Of a stretch of DNA of 64,000 nt, positions 16,089 to 22,935 are shown one piece after another. Position numbers and translations under genes: made by a program. The stretch's first letter is position 1; each line of letters opens with the position of its first letter. Source of the stretch: a virus; IMG/VR virus record IMGVR_UViG_3300009506_000005, positions 49,770 to 113,769 of that record. One strand, written 5' to 3'. The notes under the pieces were generated by a model. It had not been told where the DNA came from. It made no database searches and saw nothing but the letters and a program-made list of their open reading frames with translations.

Positions 16089-16403
16089 CTAGAGCACGGC
16101 GAACGGGTTGAACGAGTCCCCGATGTTGAAGCGGCCGTGGCGGGTGTCCACCGCGTAGCCGAACTTGTTCCAGATTGCCTTGGCAACCGCGGCGCGATCG
16201 CGGCCGGCGGCGAGCCACTTCTGAGCGTAGGCAACGGCCTCGACCATAGCCAGGCCGATCCGAGTCATTCTCGTAATCGGCCCGGTCTGGGCAGTCCCTC
16301 TGTCAAAAGAGAACAGCGCTGGCCACGCAGACGGCCACACCTCGCCGCCATAGGATGAAACGTGGCCGTCTTCCGTGTTGACGGATATTTCGCACCACGC
16401 CAC
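16089..16403 (-). CDS. Hypothetical protein (start uncertain, overlaps next gene out of frame)
   Basis: The open frame gives 104 residues from GTG 16403. A shorter 59-residue form starts at ATG 16268, which overlaps the TGA of the upstream gene as ATGA. The longer form's extra residues (AWCEISVNTEDGHVSSYGGEVW) look like real protein. Either translation starts upstream or a frameshift joins it to the previous gene. The C-terminus KWLAAGRDRAAVAKAIWNKFGY is helical. Function unknown. Confidence 0.5.
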   Translation of the reverse strand: MAWCEISVNTEDGHVSSYGGEVWPSAWPALFSFDRGTAQTGPITRMTRIGLAMVEAVAYAQKWLAAGRDRAAVAKAIWNKFGYAVDTRHGRFNIGDSFNPFAVL

Positions 16404-16561
16404 GCGCCCGTTTCGAGGCGACCATCCGTCGGCAAGTTCGCCACCTCAAGCCGAACACGCACATAACCAGGAATGCCAGCCTTGTGACCAAAAACTTTGA
16501 TCATTGGATTTCTCATGTTCCCCTCCAGATTGGCGCAGAGATCATTCATGGTGATCTTCAT
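16265..16561 (-). CDS. Hypothetical protein, 3' part doubtful
   Basis: The 98-residue frame starts MKITMNDLCANLEGNM at ATG 16561, coupled to the upstream stop by a TGATG junction. The first 52 residues (up to GRLETG) read well. The remainder (RCGRLRGQRCSLLTEGLPRPG) looks like out-of-frame translation of the neighbouring frame. A frameshift near 16403 would explain this. Confidence 0.5.
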   Translation of the reverse strand: MKITMNDLCANLEGNMRNPMIKVFGHKAGIPGYVRVRLEVANLPTDGRLETGAWRGAKYPSTRKTATFHPMAARCGRLRGQRCSLLTEGLPRPGRLRE

Positions 16562-16950
16562 CACGCCGCCATCTCGCGCGCGGCCTCGATCTCGCGCTGG
16601 CACTGCTCGGCGTAGGCCTTGTTTCCCCACTTCTCGGCGCGCTTGATCCGGCGAGCTTGCTGCTTCTCGAACGCCGCCAGGACCGCGGTGAAGAGATCGT
16701 GCCCGGGGTGCACGCGGATGCGGTCCTTCTCGAAGTAGTCCTGGTTGTAGTCCGTGTTGTTCTCCACCTCGAACATCTCGTGGATCTCGGCCGGGAACCC
16801 GGAGTACTCGCTCGCGTAGATGACCAGCTGGTCCTTGATCTCGCGCTCGCCGCTGACCCAGTTCTGGATGACCGAGTAGTGCGCCTTCACAAGCTTCTTC
16901 TCGCCGTTGATCTTGAGACCGTTGTAGAAAAATTTGATCGTGGTTGCCAT
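16561..16950 (-). CDS. Hypothetical protein (conserved-looking phage/plasmid type)
   Basis: The 129-residue protein begins TIKFFYNGLKINGEKKLVKAHYS and contains a tyrosine- and acid-rich middle (VENNTDYNQDYFEKDRIRV). This pattern recalls small proteins widespread in phages and plasmids, but I cannot name the family. The C-terminus is a basic helix. SD GGGAGAACG precedes ATG 16950. Confidence 0.65.
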   Translation of the reverse strand: MATTIKFFYNGLKINGEKKLVKAHYSVIQNWVSGEREIKDQLVIYASEYSGFPAEIHEMFEVENNTDYNQDYFEKDRIRVHPGHDLFTAVLAAFEKQQARRIKRAEKWGNKAYAEQCQREIEAAREMAA

Positions 16951-16965
16951 GTTCGTTCTCCCTTC

Positions 16966-17172
16966 CTAGAGCACTTCGATGGAGGTGACGCGCTCGGAGC
17001 CGCGGTAGTTGACCAGGAACCAGACCGAGGCGTTGTGGATGTTCTGGATAATGGACATCCGTCCGCCGCGGGGGCCCACGAGGTCCATGCTGAACCCGCC
17101 GATCTTCGTGACCGTGAACTTCTTGGTGCCGTTGATGACGATGTTCGCGCCCTTCGCGATTCCCTGTGTCAT
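16966..17172 (-). CDS. Small hypothetical protein
   Basis: The protein has 68 residues from ATG 17172, preceded by AAGGAGGACAGC; an upstream in-frame ATG at 17202 lacks such a site. The sequence is beta-rich (ANIVINGTKKFTVTKIGGFSMDLV...MSIIQNIHNASVWFLV). It is the first gene of the 12.7-17.2 kb - strand operon, 37 bases from its promoter. Confidence 0.65.
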   Translation of the reverse strand: MTQGIAKGANIVINGTKKFTVTKIGGFSMDLVGPRGGRMSIIQNIHNASVWFLVNYRGSERVTSIEVL

Positions 17173-17208
17173 GCTGTCCTCCTTGTGTGTCCCCGTTGCC
17201 ATGTTCTA

Positions 17209-17237
17209 AGTATGGACACATTGGCCGAGTGTGTCAA
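17209..17237 (-). promoter_or_regulatory. Sigma-70-like promoter of the - strand operon, with internal operator
   Basis: Read on the - strand: TTGACA (17237-17232), 17-base spacer, CATACT (17214-17209). The spacer carries GACACA (17215-17220) and TGTGTC (17230-17235), a perfect 6-bp inverted repeat, and the motif TGGCCGAGTG, also found at the promoters near 28.7 kb. It drives the genes from 17172 down to 12683. Confidence 0.7.
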
Positions 17238-17374
17238 CCTAAAACAGCAAAAAAATCGAAAAAAGTTACAAGCTGGCGGAATCATGTGAGTTTTAACGCT
17301 TAAATAAACGGCGAATTCTGCGACAGGCATGGACGTCGAGACCCGTACTTGACGGGTACTTGATCGGAAACGGG

Positions 17375-17404
17375 TTGACCGCCGGCGCCGTCTCGCGGTA
17401 GCCT
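17375..17404 (+). promoter_or_regulatory. Weak promoter candidate
   Basis: TTGACC at 17375-17380 and TAGCCT at 17399-17404 are 18 bases apart. The region resembles the stronger promoter at 17471. The -10 match is poor, so this may be inactive or need an activator. Confidence 0.3.
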
Positions 17405-17470
17405 ATGGGCCTGGGACCTCCTTTCAGAAGGCTGTCGCACGGGCCACATACCCGGGCGTCAGTCTGCCCC

Positions 17471-17499
17471 TTGACCGCCCGGCCATTTCCGGCTATCGT
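17471..17499 (+). promoter_or_regulatory. Promoter for 17550 gene and tRNA
   Basis: TTGACC (17471-17476), 17-base spacer, TATCGT (17494-17499). It sits 51 bases before the ATG at 17550 and has the same -35 and spacing as the element at 19990. Transcription would continue into the tRNA at 17871. Confidence 0.6.
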
Positions 17500-17549
17500 C
17501 GGGGTCAGGTAGTTCTAGAAGGCAGACAACTAGAAAGGGAGGTGGTCAG

Positions 17550-17864
17550 ATGATCATCAAAGTGCAGGCTTCCAAGGACAGGAACAAGTGGTGGTTGATG
17601 GACAACCTGGCGAAGGTCAGGTTCCAGGATCGCGCGGACGTGCTCGAAGATGGAGAGGGGTTCAAGGAGGGTGCCTTCGACATCGATCTGCGCGGGATGC
17701 TGAACGAATACGACAACAGGCGGACCGAGTACTCCGTGATGGTGGTCCGGGATCGCGACGGCAAGGAGACCTCGGTGCTCTTCGATGGCGTGGCCTACAT
17801 CATGAACGACCAGGGCGAAACCGTGGAGAAGGTGGTTGGGAACCTGGAGAAGGAAGGGATGTAG
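17550..17864 (+). CDS. Hypothetical protein
   Basis: The 104-residue protein starts MIIKVQASKDRNKWWLMDNL, with charged alpha/beta character throughout (YSVMVVRDRDGKETSVLFDGVAYI). A strong SD, GAAAGGGAGG, precedes the ATG. The leader bases ACAACTAGAAAG also occur in the capsid gene leader at 41 kb. It lies six bases before the tRNA gene. Function unknown. Confidence 0.75.
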   Translation: MIIKVQASKDRNKWWLMDNLAKVRFQDRADVLEDGEGFKEGAFDIDLRGMLNEYDNRRTEYSVMVVRDRDGKETSVLFDGVAYIMNDQGETVEKVVGNLEKEGM

Positions 17865-17870
17865 ATTCAA

Positions 17871-17942
17871 TGCGGGGTGACGCAGTGGCAGCGTGTCGGG
17901 CTCATAACCCGAAAGTCGGCGGTTCAATTCCGCCCCCCGCTA
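17871..17942 (+). tRNA. tRNA-Met (anticodon CAT), initiator-like
   Basis: A full cloverleaf folds. The acceptor is 17871-17877 with 17935-17941; the D stem ACGC/GCGT has loop AGTGGCA. The anticodon stem TCGGG/CCCGA has loop CTCATAA (anticodon 17903-17905). The T stem GGCGG/CCGCC has loop TTCAATT. Three consecutive G-C pairs flank the anticodon loop, and positions 1 and 72 are T-T and cannot pair; both are initiator hallmarks. Pair 11-24 is C-G, not the A-U usual in bacterial initiators. CCA is not encoded. It could also be elongator Met or, if modified, Ile-CAU. Confidence 0.85.
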
Positions 17943-17947
17943 CAAAG

Positions 17948-18060
17948 GCCCGTTCGATTCGGGCTCGTTCGCCGAGGGCGTGGTCGCGAAGGGAGCTGGG
18001 TTTGACTCCCAGTGATATGTCCGGCGTCACAGAGGCGCCGGTAACTCCGCAGAGACATAT
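17948..18060 (+). other. Structured stretch after the tRNA
   Basis: Two T-arm-like hairpins occur: GCCCG-TTCGATT-CGGGC (17948-17964) and CTGGG-TTTGACT-CCCAG (17996-18012). They are followed by nested pairs ATATGTC 18015-18021 with 18054-18060, and CCGGCG with CGCCGG (18021-18041). No complete second tRNA folds. This could be a decayed tRNA cluster or a processing and termination structure. No gene is seen from 17945 to 18142. Confidence 0.35.
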
Positions 18061-18142
18061 GGCGCGGGCTGCCTCGCTCGTGAGGGACACGGCGGAATCC
18101 GAGGTCCTGGAGGCGCTATTTTTTCGATGAAAGGAGGCTGGC

Positions 18143-18613
18143 ATGAAGTGGGAGGAGACGGAGGCGGACAAGTGCCGCTACGGTGAGATCGCATCGCGCA
18201 TTTTCGGCGAGGCGGAAATCATCTGGGAGCGCTCGGAGGCAGGCTACCAGGGATCGGCGAACGTACTGGCGGCGATGCCGGACGGCACCTTCGTTCACTA
18301 CGAGTGGACCTACGGGTCGTGCTCCGGCTGTGACGAGTGGGAGGCGCGCGGTCTGTCCGACGATGAGGTCGAGCAGGAGATGCGCAGCGCCATGGCCGTG
18401 CTCAAGGACGTGGAGACGCTTCGGAAGTACCTGCACCTGACCGAGGGATTCGAGGACGCGGAGGCGCCCTCGGCGAACACGCCCACGAACGGCGGAATCG
18501 TTGGTCCGCTGCGCGCGCTCTGCGGCACGGACGGAACTGAGTTCCAGGCGATGGCCTGCGCCGCGCAAGAGTGGCTGGCGAAGCGGGAGGTGGGCGATGC
18601 AGCGCAAGGTTGA
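18143..18613 (+). CDS. Hypothetical protein
   Basis: The 156-residue protein starts at ATG 18143 after GAAAGGAGGCTGGC. The N-terminal 65 residues are alpha/beta with a CSGC pair near residue 59. The rest is acidic and helical. It overlaps the next gene by 17 bp. Function unknown. Confidence 0.7.
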   Translation: MKWEETEADKCRYGEIASRIFGEAEIIWERSEAGYQGSANVLAAMPDGTFVHYEWTYGSCSGCDEWEARGLSDDEVEQEMRSAMAVLKDVETLRKYLHLTEGFEDAEAPSANTPTNGGIVGPLRALCGTDGTEFQAMACAAQEWLAKREVGDAAQG

Positions 18614-18887
18614 GACGTTCGATCTGGAGCAGGCCTACGATGAGAAGATCACCCCGCTCATGGATCAGATCATCGAGATCTGCCAGGAGCACAAGATGCC
18701 GATGATCGCGGACTTCATCTACTGCGTCAATGATCAAGGGCTCCTGAGCGGTTGCGAGACGCTGCTCAACGGCTTCGAGAACAGACGCATCGACACGATG
18801 GACGGCGCGCACAACGCGCTGCGGGCACCCGCTCGTCTCACGGCGTGGATGGATCCTCCGAGGAATTCTGGAGACGGCCGTGGCTGA
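18597..18887 (+). CDS. Hypothetical protein, paralogue of 24699 gene product
   Basis: The 96-residue protein starts at ATG 18597. Residues 10-40 (YDEKITPLMDQIIEICQEHKMPMIADF) match in pattern the protein at 24699-25187 (KEIKPIVDQMREKCVELNIPFFTSF). I recognise this as a recurrent phage protein type of unknown function. It is coupled on both sides. Confidence 0.65.
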   Translation: MQRKVETFDLEQAYDEKITPLMDQIIEICQEHKMPMIADFIYCVNDQGLLSGCETLLNGFENRRIDTMDGAHNALRAPARLTAWMDPPRNSGDGRG

Positions 18888-19734
18888 TCACGACGAAAAC
18901 GGCGAGGGCTGCCTCCAGGAGAAGTGCCCCTACTGCGCTGAGGAGTACTGCCCGATCTGCCAGCCGTGCTTCGCCGCAGCCATCGCGGAGATCGCCGCCA
19001 AGGACGAGGTGATCGAGCACGCGCGCCAGGCCATCGAGGAGGCTGGCTTCCAGAGCATTCACGGCCTGGTCAAGGAGCTCAGCGTCAGGACCAAGGAGCG
19101 GGACGAGCTGAGCAAGCGCAACGAGTGGCTAGAGGAGCGCGTTCCGCATCCAGGGGCTCGGATCGCGTTGAAGGACATGGAGAAGGTGAAGGCCGAACTG
19201 GACGACCTGCGCAAGAGGAACGAGATCCTTCGCAAGGATAATCTTGAGGTCTCGATCGAGCGCTCGGAGAGTGACGAAGTCCGTCGCCGGCAGAAGATAG
19301 AGCTGGACCACGCGAAGCGGATGGCCGAGCGCCTACGCCGTGAGCGGAACGCGCGAGTCAACACGTCGGTCCTGGGCGCACTTTCCGAGGAACTGGAGCA
19401 GGACAACCGAGCGAGCGAGGCCAGCGAGGTCCGGAGCTTGATGCATGAGATCATCGCGGTCCGCGGTGCGAACTCCGGAGACCTGACCTTGCAGAACTCG
19501 ACGGTGGTTCGCGTTGGCGCTGTCCTTGTTGGTGATTCCGGAGGCATGCAGTGGGCTGTCCGCGCCACGGCCGTCGGACGCCAGTCGTTCCTTGGAATCA
19601 CGGTAGACTCCATGTGCGGCCTGAAACTTTCTGGAAGGGAGGAGCACTACACCATGACGCAGCCGATCACGTGGAGGCCATGGGAAGAGGTGTTCCCGGA
19701 TCGTTCAGAGCCCGAGGTCGCCGATGGGGAGTAA
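18880..19734 (+). CDS. Cys-rich, coiled-coil protein
   Basis: The 284-residue protein starts at GTG 18880. Residues 10-30 hold CLQEKCPYCAEEYCPICQPC, a dense zinc-binding cluster. A coiled coil follows (about 60-165) and then a beta-rich C-terminal domain (VRVGAVLVGDSGGMQWAVRATAVGRQ). The plan resembles that of the proteins at 5793 and 8249 in reverse order. Function unknown. Confidence 0.7.
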   Translation: MADHDENGEGCLQEKCPYCAEEYCPICQPCFAAAIAEIAAKDEVIEHARQAIEEAGFQSIHGLVKELSVRTKERDELSKRNEWLEERVPHPGARIALKDMEKVKAELDDLRKRNEILRKDNLEVSIERSESDEVRRRQKIELDHAKRMAERLRRERNARVNTSVLGALSEELEQDNRASEASEVRSLMHEIIAVRGANSGDLTLQNSTVVRVGAVLVGDSGGMQWAVRATAVGRQSFLGITVDSMCGLKLSGREEHYTMTQPITWRPWEEVFPDRSEPEVADGE

Positions 19735-19993
19735 GCCGACGCTCAGCTGCGAGCCCCCTGACCACGAAGCGTTTCACGAGGGGATGATCGCGAGCAAACA
19801 GAGCGATGGAGACCCTGGGGTTGTTTCGAACCCATACCCGAAAGGGACCGACAAGTGGTTCTCCTGGAACAGGGGCTGGAACACTCACTACGACAAGAAG
19901 TGGAAGGAGCCATCCTTCGAAGGCCTGCACCGCCAGGCCACGCCGGAGGAGATCGCGGAAGTGGAATCTCAATCTGGTTCAGCCGAGGGTTGA
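19724..19993 (+). CDS. RMF-like (ribosome modulation factor-like) small protein
   Basis: The 89-residue protein contains HEGMIASKQSDGD followed by NPYPKGTDKWFSWNRGWN. This matches the G-x-x-A ... NPY ... W-x-x-GW pattern of RMF-like phage proteins. In E. coli, RMF binds the 30S subunit and promotes 100S dimers; phage relatives may act on ribosomes or on other targets. It starts at ATG 19724, and its stop overlaps the -35 of the next promoter. Confidence 0.6.
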   Translation: MGSKPTLSCEPPDHEAFHEGMIASKQSDGDPGVVSNPYPKGTDKWFSWNRGWNTHYDKKWKEPSFEGLHRQATPEEIAEVESQSGSAEG

Positions 19994-20018
19994 CCGCTCC
20001 ACGCTTCCCGGGTACTAT
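19990..20018 (+). promoter_or_regulatory. Promoter of the putative sRNA
   Basis: TTGACC (19990-19995), 17-base spacer, TACTAT (20013-20018). This is the best + strand promoter of the region. It lies at the very end of a gene with no gene downstream before a strong terminator. Confidence 0.65.
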
Positions 20019-20024
20019 CTGATC

Positions 20025-20100
20025 GCGTCGCTTGCCACGACGTCTCCTTTCATCGGGGGCGCCCCGGGTTTTCAGCCATTGCTCGGGGCGCCGTTTTTTT
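20025..20100 (+). ncRNA. Putative small RNA of about 76 nt with anti-SD segment
   Basis: The unit runs from the expected start point after the promoter at 19990 to the T-run at 20100. It has a 5' hairpin CGTCG-CTTGCCA-CGACG, then an unpaired stretch with CTCCTTTC, which is complementary to the phage SD GAAAGGAG, then the terminator stem. No ORF fits. Pairing to SD sequences in trans is inferred. The start site is an estimate. Confidence 0.45.
20058..20100 (+). terminator. Rho-independent terminator
   Basis: Stem GGCGCCCCG (20058-20066) pairs perfectly with CGGGGCGCC (20084-20092) and is followed by G and seven T (20094-20100). It ends transcription from the + strand genes and from the promoter at 19990. 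Confidence 0.85.
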
Positions 20101-20117
20101 GTATCCTGAAAGAAGAA

Positions 20118-20180
20118 GGGCCGGCCCTAATCGGTCGAGGTGAGATTGCTCTGGGAGAGCGGACCGAAGAGGGCCGGCCC
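20118..20180. repeat. Duplicated palindrome GGGCCGGCCC
   Basis: The 10-bp palindrome occurs at 20118-20127 and 20171-20180, in the 100-bp gap between convergent genes. The two copies can pair with each other. A terminator or pause role for the - strand operon ending at 20200 is possible, but there is only a short T/C-rich tract. Confidence 0.35.
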
Positions 20181-20199
20181 GGCAGGGCTCTTCGAACTT

Positions 20200-20403
20200 C
20201 TAGCAGGCCACCGGGATGTCGAGCGGGCGCTTCTTGCAGTGCTTGCCGTTCCGCTCGCTGATCCCGTCCCTGTATCCACGCCTGTAGGCCCGGGCATACG
20301 CCCTCAGGGCTCGATCATTGAGGCGCCCCGTCTCCAGTGCGGGATCCATCGGCGCGCAGCTCAGCGCGTCTTCACGGCCTTTCTCATACGCTCTGCGGTT
20401 CAT
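20200..20403 (-). CDS. Small basic RMF-like protein
   Basis: The 67-residue protein starts MNRRAYEKGREDALS (ATG 20403) after GGAAAGGAGACC. It has two G-x-x-x-A helices, AYEKGREDA and AYARAYRRGYRDG, a pattern seen in RMF-like phage proteins, and a basic tail with two Cys. It is the last gene of the amidoligase operon. Ribosome association is inferred, not shown. Confidence 0.55.
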   Translation of the reverse strand: MNRRAYEKGREDALSCAPMDPALETGRLNDRALRAYARAYRRGYRDGISERNGKHCKKRPLDIPVAC

Positions 20404-20666
20404 GACTTGGTCTCCTTTCCGAGAATCCAATCCAGGCCACGATCTATGTTGAGGTCGATCCTGGTCAGTGTTGAGAGTGATCTGCGGATCTTCGTCCGCT
20501 GCTCGCTGTCCACGGCGTTGGCGAGCTTATCTCCGAGCGCCTCCATGGCTACATCCAGGGCCTCGCGCACTTCTTCGAGCGGCAAGAGCCCATCTTCCTC
20601 CGGCTCTCCACCGTTCTCCCGCGCCTCCTCGATGCCCTGCATGTGGATCTCAGCTTCGATCTTCAT
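20400..20666 (-). CDS. Small helical hypothetical protein
   Basis: The 88-residue, acidic, helical protein (LPLEEVREALDVAMEALGDKL...LSTLTRIDLNIDRGLDWIL) starts at ATG 20666. It overlaps its neighbours at both ends (4 bp and 17 bp). Its LSTLTRIDLNIDRGL resembles the ALSTLDLAIEKRL ending of the protein at 12683. Function unknown. Confidence 0.6.
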   Translation of the reverse strand: MKIEAEIHMQGIEEARENGGEPEEDGLLPLEEVREALDVAMEALGDKLANAVDSEQRTKIRRSLSTLTRIDLNIDRGLDWILGKETKS

Positions 20667-21042
20667 CTTTCAACTCCTTCATCGCTTGTTTCACAGCGGC
20701 CCACGCCTCTTCCTCTGTTCCGTATCCCTTACCGCTCAGGCCGTACTCCGTGTCGTATCCGGTGTGCCTGTGGAACGCCCAGTAGCGCCAGCCCACAGCC
20801 AGGTGGAGCAGGCGCACGGCGAAGACCGGCTCACAGCCGGCCGCCACGTTCTCGCACGCTGCGATCACCGATGGCAGGTCGCCGCCGTGGATCTTTTTGA
20901 GATCGTGGCCCTTGGCGATCCACTCCTCGCCCTGGCCGCTTCCGATCCAGATATCGTTCTCACGAACGATCTCGAACATGAATCCGGCGCTCTCGCCGGT
21001 TGCGCGAGCCTTGTTGTGGTATGTCCAGTTGATGAGGTCCAT
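20650..21042 (-). CDS. Hypothetical protein
   Basis: The 130-residue protein starts MDLINWTYHNKARATGESAGF. It is rich in aromatic residues (LAVGWRYWAFHRHTGYDTEYG) and ends in a helix (TEEEAWAAVKQAMKELKDED). It lies just downstream of the double GGCT-like gene and is probably in the same operon. Function unknown. Confidence 0.65.
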   Translation of the reverse strand: MDLINWTYHNKARATGESAGFMFEIVRENDIWIGSGQGEEWIAKGHDLKKIHGGDLPSVIAACENVAAGCEPVFAVRLLHLAVGWRYWAFHRHTGYDTEYGLSGKGYGTEEEAWAAVKQAMKELKDEDRS

Positions 21043-21045
21043 CGT

Positions 21046-21912
21046 TCACTCCCCGTTCCCACACACACGGAGATGGGATCCCATGGACCCCTGGTACTTC
21101 TTCCAGTCGCCCTCAGCCACGCGAGAATAGCCACGGACGCGATCCCGATGCAGGGTGTAGGTCTCCACCACCTCGCCGCCCTCCAGCTCAATCTCGCGCC
21201 TCTGATAGAACGCGGGGTGCCCTTCAAGTCGATCAAGCATCTGGAGAACCTCGGCGTTCACCTCGTAGAGCTCGCCCACCACCGATTCGTCTTCGAGGTC
21301 CTCGCGCTCCACCATGCCGGGGTAGGCGCCGAGATCGTAGAGTGCGAAGCCACCACGAGTCCGTGCCCGGCCAACGAACTTGGCGCCCGGTCCGGCGAGC
21401 AGGGGATGGTTATGAAGTCCCCTGAGGAGCGAGCCGTAGACGAAGACCACGCGCGGCGCGAACGCCCGGCCAACGGCATCGCGAAGCGCGGAGACGCCGA
21501 TCCCATGGTCTCGGCAGCCGCGCTTGATTATCGCTACATACGATGAGGAAGGCGGGGACTCCGTCTCGCCATCGTCGCGCACGTAGGTGATCGCCTTGTG
21601 CTCTCGTCCCTGATCGTCATGAACGATGATCGCCGTCTGAGCGTAGCAACCGGAGTTCGCTCCCTCGTATCTGTCCAGCGTCTTCACCTGGTCCGGAGTC
21701 AGGCGGTAGAGAACTCCGGGCACGCTGTTCCCTTCCTCGGGACGAATCGTCGCCGGCGCGCCTCCCCACGTTCCAGCATAACCAGCGAAGGCCAGGCGAT
21801 GATCGCGGAGATGGGCAACGGGCCCTTGGAGCACATCTCCCAGGCGTCTCCGGATCTGCTTCGTGGAGAGATTCGAGCCATACGCGAAGTAGTTGGTCAG
21901 CTTTCCCTTCAT
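21046..21912 (-). CDS. Tandem gamma-glutamylcyclotransferase-like (AIG2/GGCT) protein
   Basis: The 288-residue protein starts MKGKLTNYFAYGSNLS (ATG 21912); an earlier in-frame ATG is less likely. Two GGCT-like domains are visible: domain 1 with YFAYGSNL (8-15) and catalytic-type LDRYEG (E83), and domain 2 with VFVYGSLL (157-164) and LDRLEGHP (E230). GGCT-fold enzymes cyclise gamma-glutamyl groups to release 5-oxoproline. The gene sits directly downstream of an amidoligase, a pairing described for phage amidoligase systems, so it likely removes or edits glutamyl-type amide conjugates. Confidence 0.8.
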   Translation of the reverse strand: MKGKLTNYFAYGSNLSTKQIRRRLGDVLQGPVAHLRDHRLAFAGYAGTWGGAPATIRPEEGNSVPGVLYRLTPDQVKTLDRYEGANSGCYAQTAIIVHDDQGREHKAITYVRDDGETESPPSSSYVAIIKRGCRDHGIGVSALRDAVGRAFAPRVVFVYGSLLRGLHNHPLLAGPGAKFVGRARTRGGFALYDLGAYPGMVEREDLEDESVVGELYEVNAEVLQMLDRLEGHPAFYQRREIELEGGEVVETYTLHRDRVRGYSRVAEGDWKKYQGSMGSHLRVCGNGE

Positions 21913-21949
21913 CGGTCTACCTTTCTGGCCGCTTGCCCGGCCGTCGTTC

Positions 21950-22897
21950 CTATTCGGTTCGGAATGGACGCTCGGAGAGCAGTTCCCGTGCCGTGGCGAA
22001 TGCTGCCCCAACCATCCCGGAGTGGACCATCATGAGCCTGGCGCTCTCCCTCGTCACCTTCTCGTTCTGAGCGCAGCGGGCGCGCTTGTTGTTGATGGCG
22101 CGCGCCGAGAGAGCCGTCACGAGCTGGACCCAGCTCTTCACGTAGCCAGCGTGAAGGGTGCGGCTCTTGAAGTTGAAGCAGCGGAACTCCACCGTGCGGC
22201 CACCGGTGTTGAAGAAGGCGTGGAGATTCAGAGAGCGATACCGGGAGCTGTCATAGTGGCGAACGTCACGAGCGCCCTCGAACGAGTAGCAGCGGTAGTG
22301 GTTCTCCCAGTCACGGCCGTACCATTCGCGGCAGAGCTTGTCGAGGGTGATGCCGCGCATGCCCTTCACCTTCGAGATGAAGTCTGCGGGAGAAGTCTGG
22401 CACCACCTGCGGATGCGGTCCTGGCGAGCGCCGATCATCCGAAGAGCCAGCCTCTCGTTGGAGTACCAGATCTTGACGAGGCGCCCGAGAGCCGAAGGAT
22501 CCTGCTTGAATTTCTCGCCGCCCACGTGGATGTGGACTCCGCAGCTGTTGTCGTTGCGCGCGCCAGCCTCGCGAAGAGCCCTGACGATCTTCTGGAGCAT
22601 CTCCATGTCATCGTCCTCTCCTGTGATTCCCTTGAGGACCGGGGAGACAACCTCGCCGCCCATCGGAGAGCCGTCAGCCACGCTGCCATCGTACATGACG
22701 ATCCAGTCGCGCCCGTCTGCCATCCGCACACCGTACTTGTCATAGAACCCTCCGATGTGGTGAACCGTGCCATTCACCGTCTCGGCGATGACGCTGGCCG
22801 CGCGGGACTTGGTGAGGCCCACATATTCGATCTCAACGCCGTAGGTCAGCTCGTTCATCGTCTCGAAGTTGGCAGCGTTATTGTGAGTGCTGGTCAT
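21950..22897 (-). CDS. Putative amidoligase (Amidoligase_2-type)
   Basis: The 315-residue protein starts MTSTHNNA (ATG 22897) after CGGAGG. It shows the signature blocks of phage amidoligases of the glutamine-synthetase/COOH-NH2 ligase fold: GVEIEYVG (20-27), GEVVSPVL (81-88), CGVHIHVG (119-126) and RTVEFRCFN (234-242). These enzymes are predicted to form amide or peptide bonds using ATP. With the GGCT-like neighbour it probably makes and edits a peptide-type modification of a protein or small molecule. The substrate is unknown. Confidence 0.8.
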   Translation of the reverse strand: MTSTHNNAANFETMNELTYGVEIEYVGLTKSRAASVIAETVNGTVHHIGGFYDKYGVRMADGRDWIVMYDGSVADGSPMGGEVVSPVLKGITGEDDDMEMLQKIVRALREAGARNDNSCGVHIHVGGEKFKQDPSALGRLVKIWYSNERLALRMIGARQDRIRRWCQTSPADFISKVKGMRGITLDKLCREWYGRDWENHYRCYSFEGARDVRHYDSSRYRSLNLHAFFNTGGRTVEFRCFNFKSRTLHAGYVKSWVQLVTALSARAINNKRARCAQNEKVTRESARLMMVHSGMVGAAFATARELLSERPFRTE

Positions 22898-22935
22898 CGT
22901 GGCCTCCGTGTTCCCGTTGCGCGTCATGCCCTAAG

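Noticed and set aside
17405-17470. Second anti-SD small RNA after the weak promoter at 17375
   Set aside because: CCTCCTTTC is present, but there is no terminator, and the bases resemble an inverted SD region of a - strand gene (as at 28603-28620).
17945-18020. Second tRNA gene
   Set aside because: T-arm-like hairpins are there, but no acceptor, D or anticodon stems can be paired around them.
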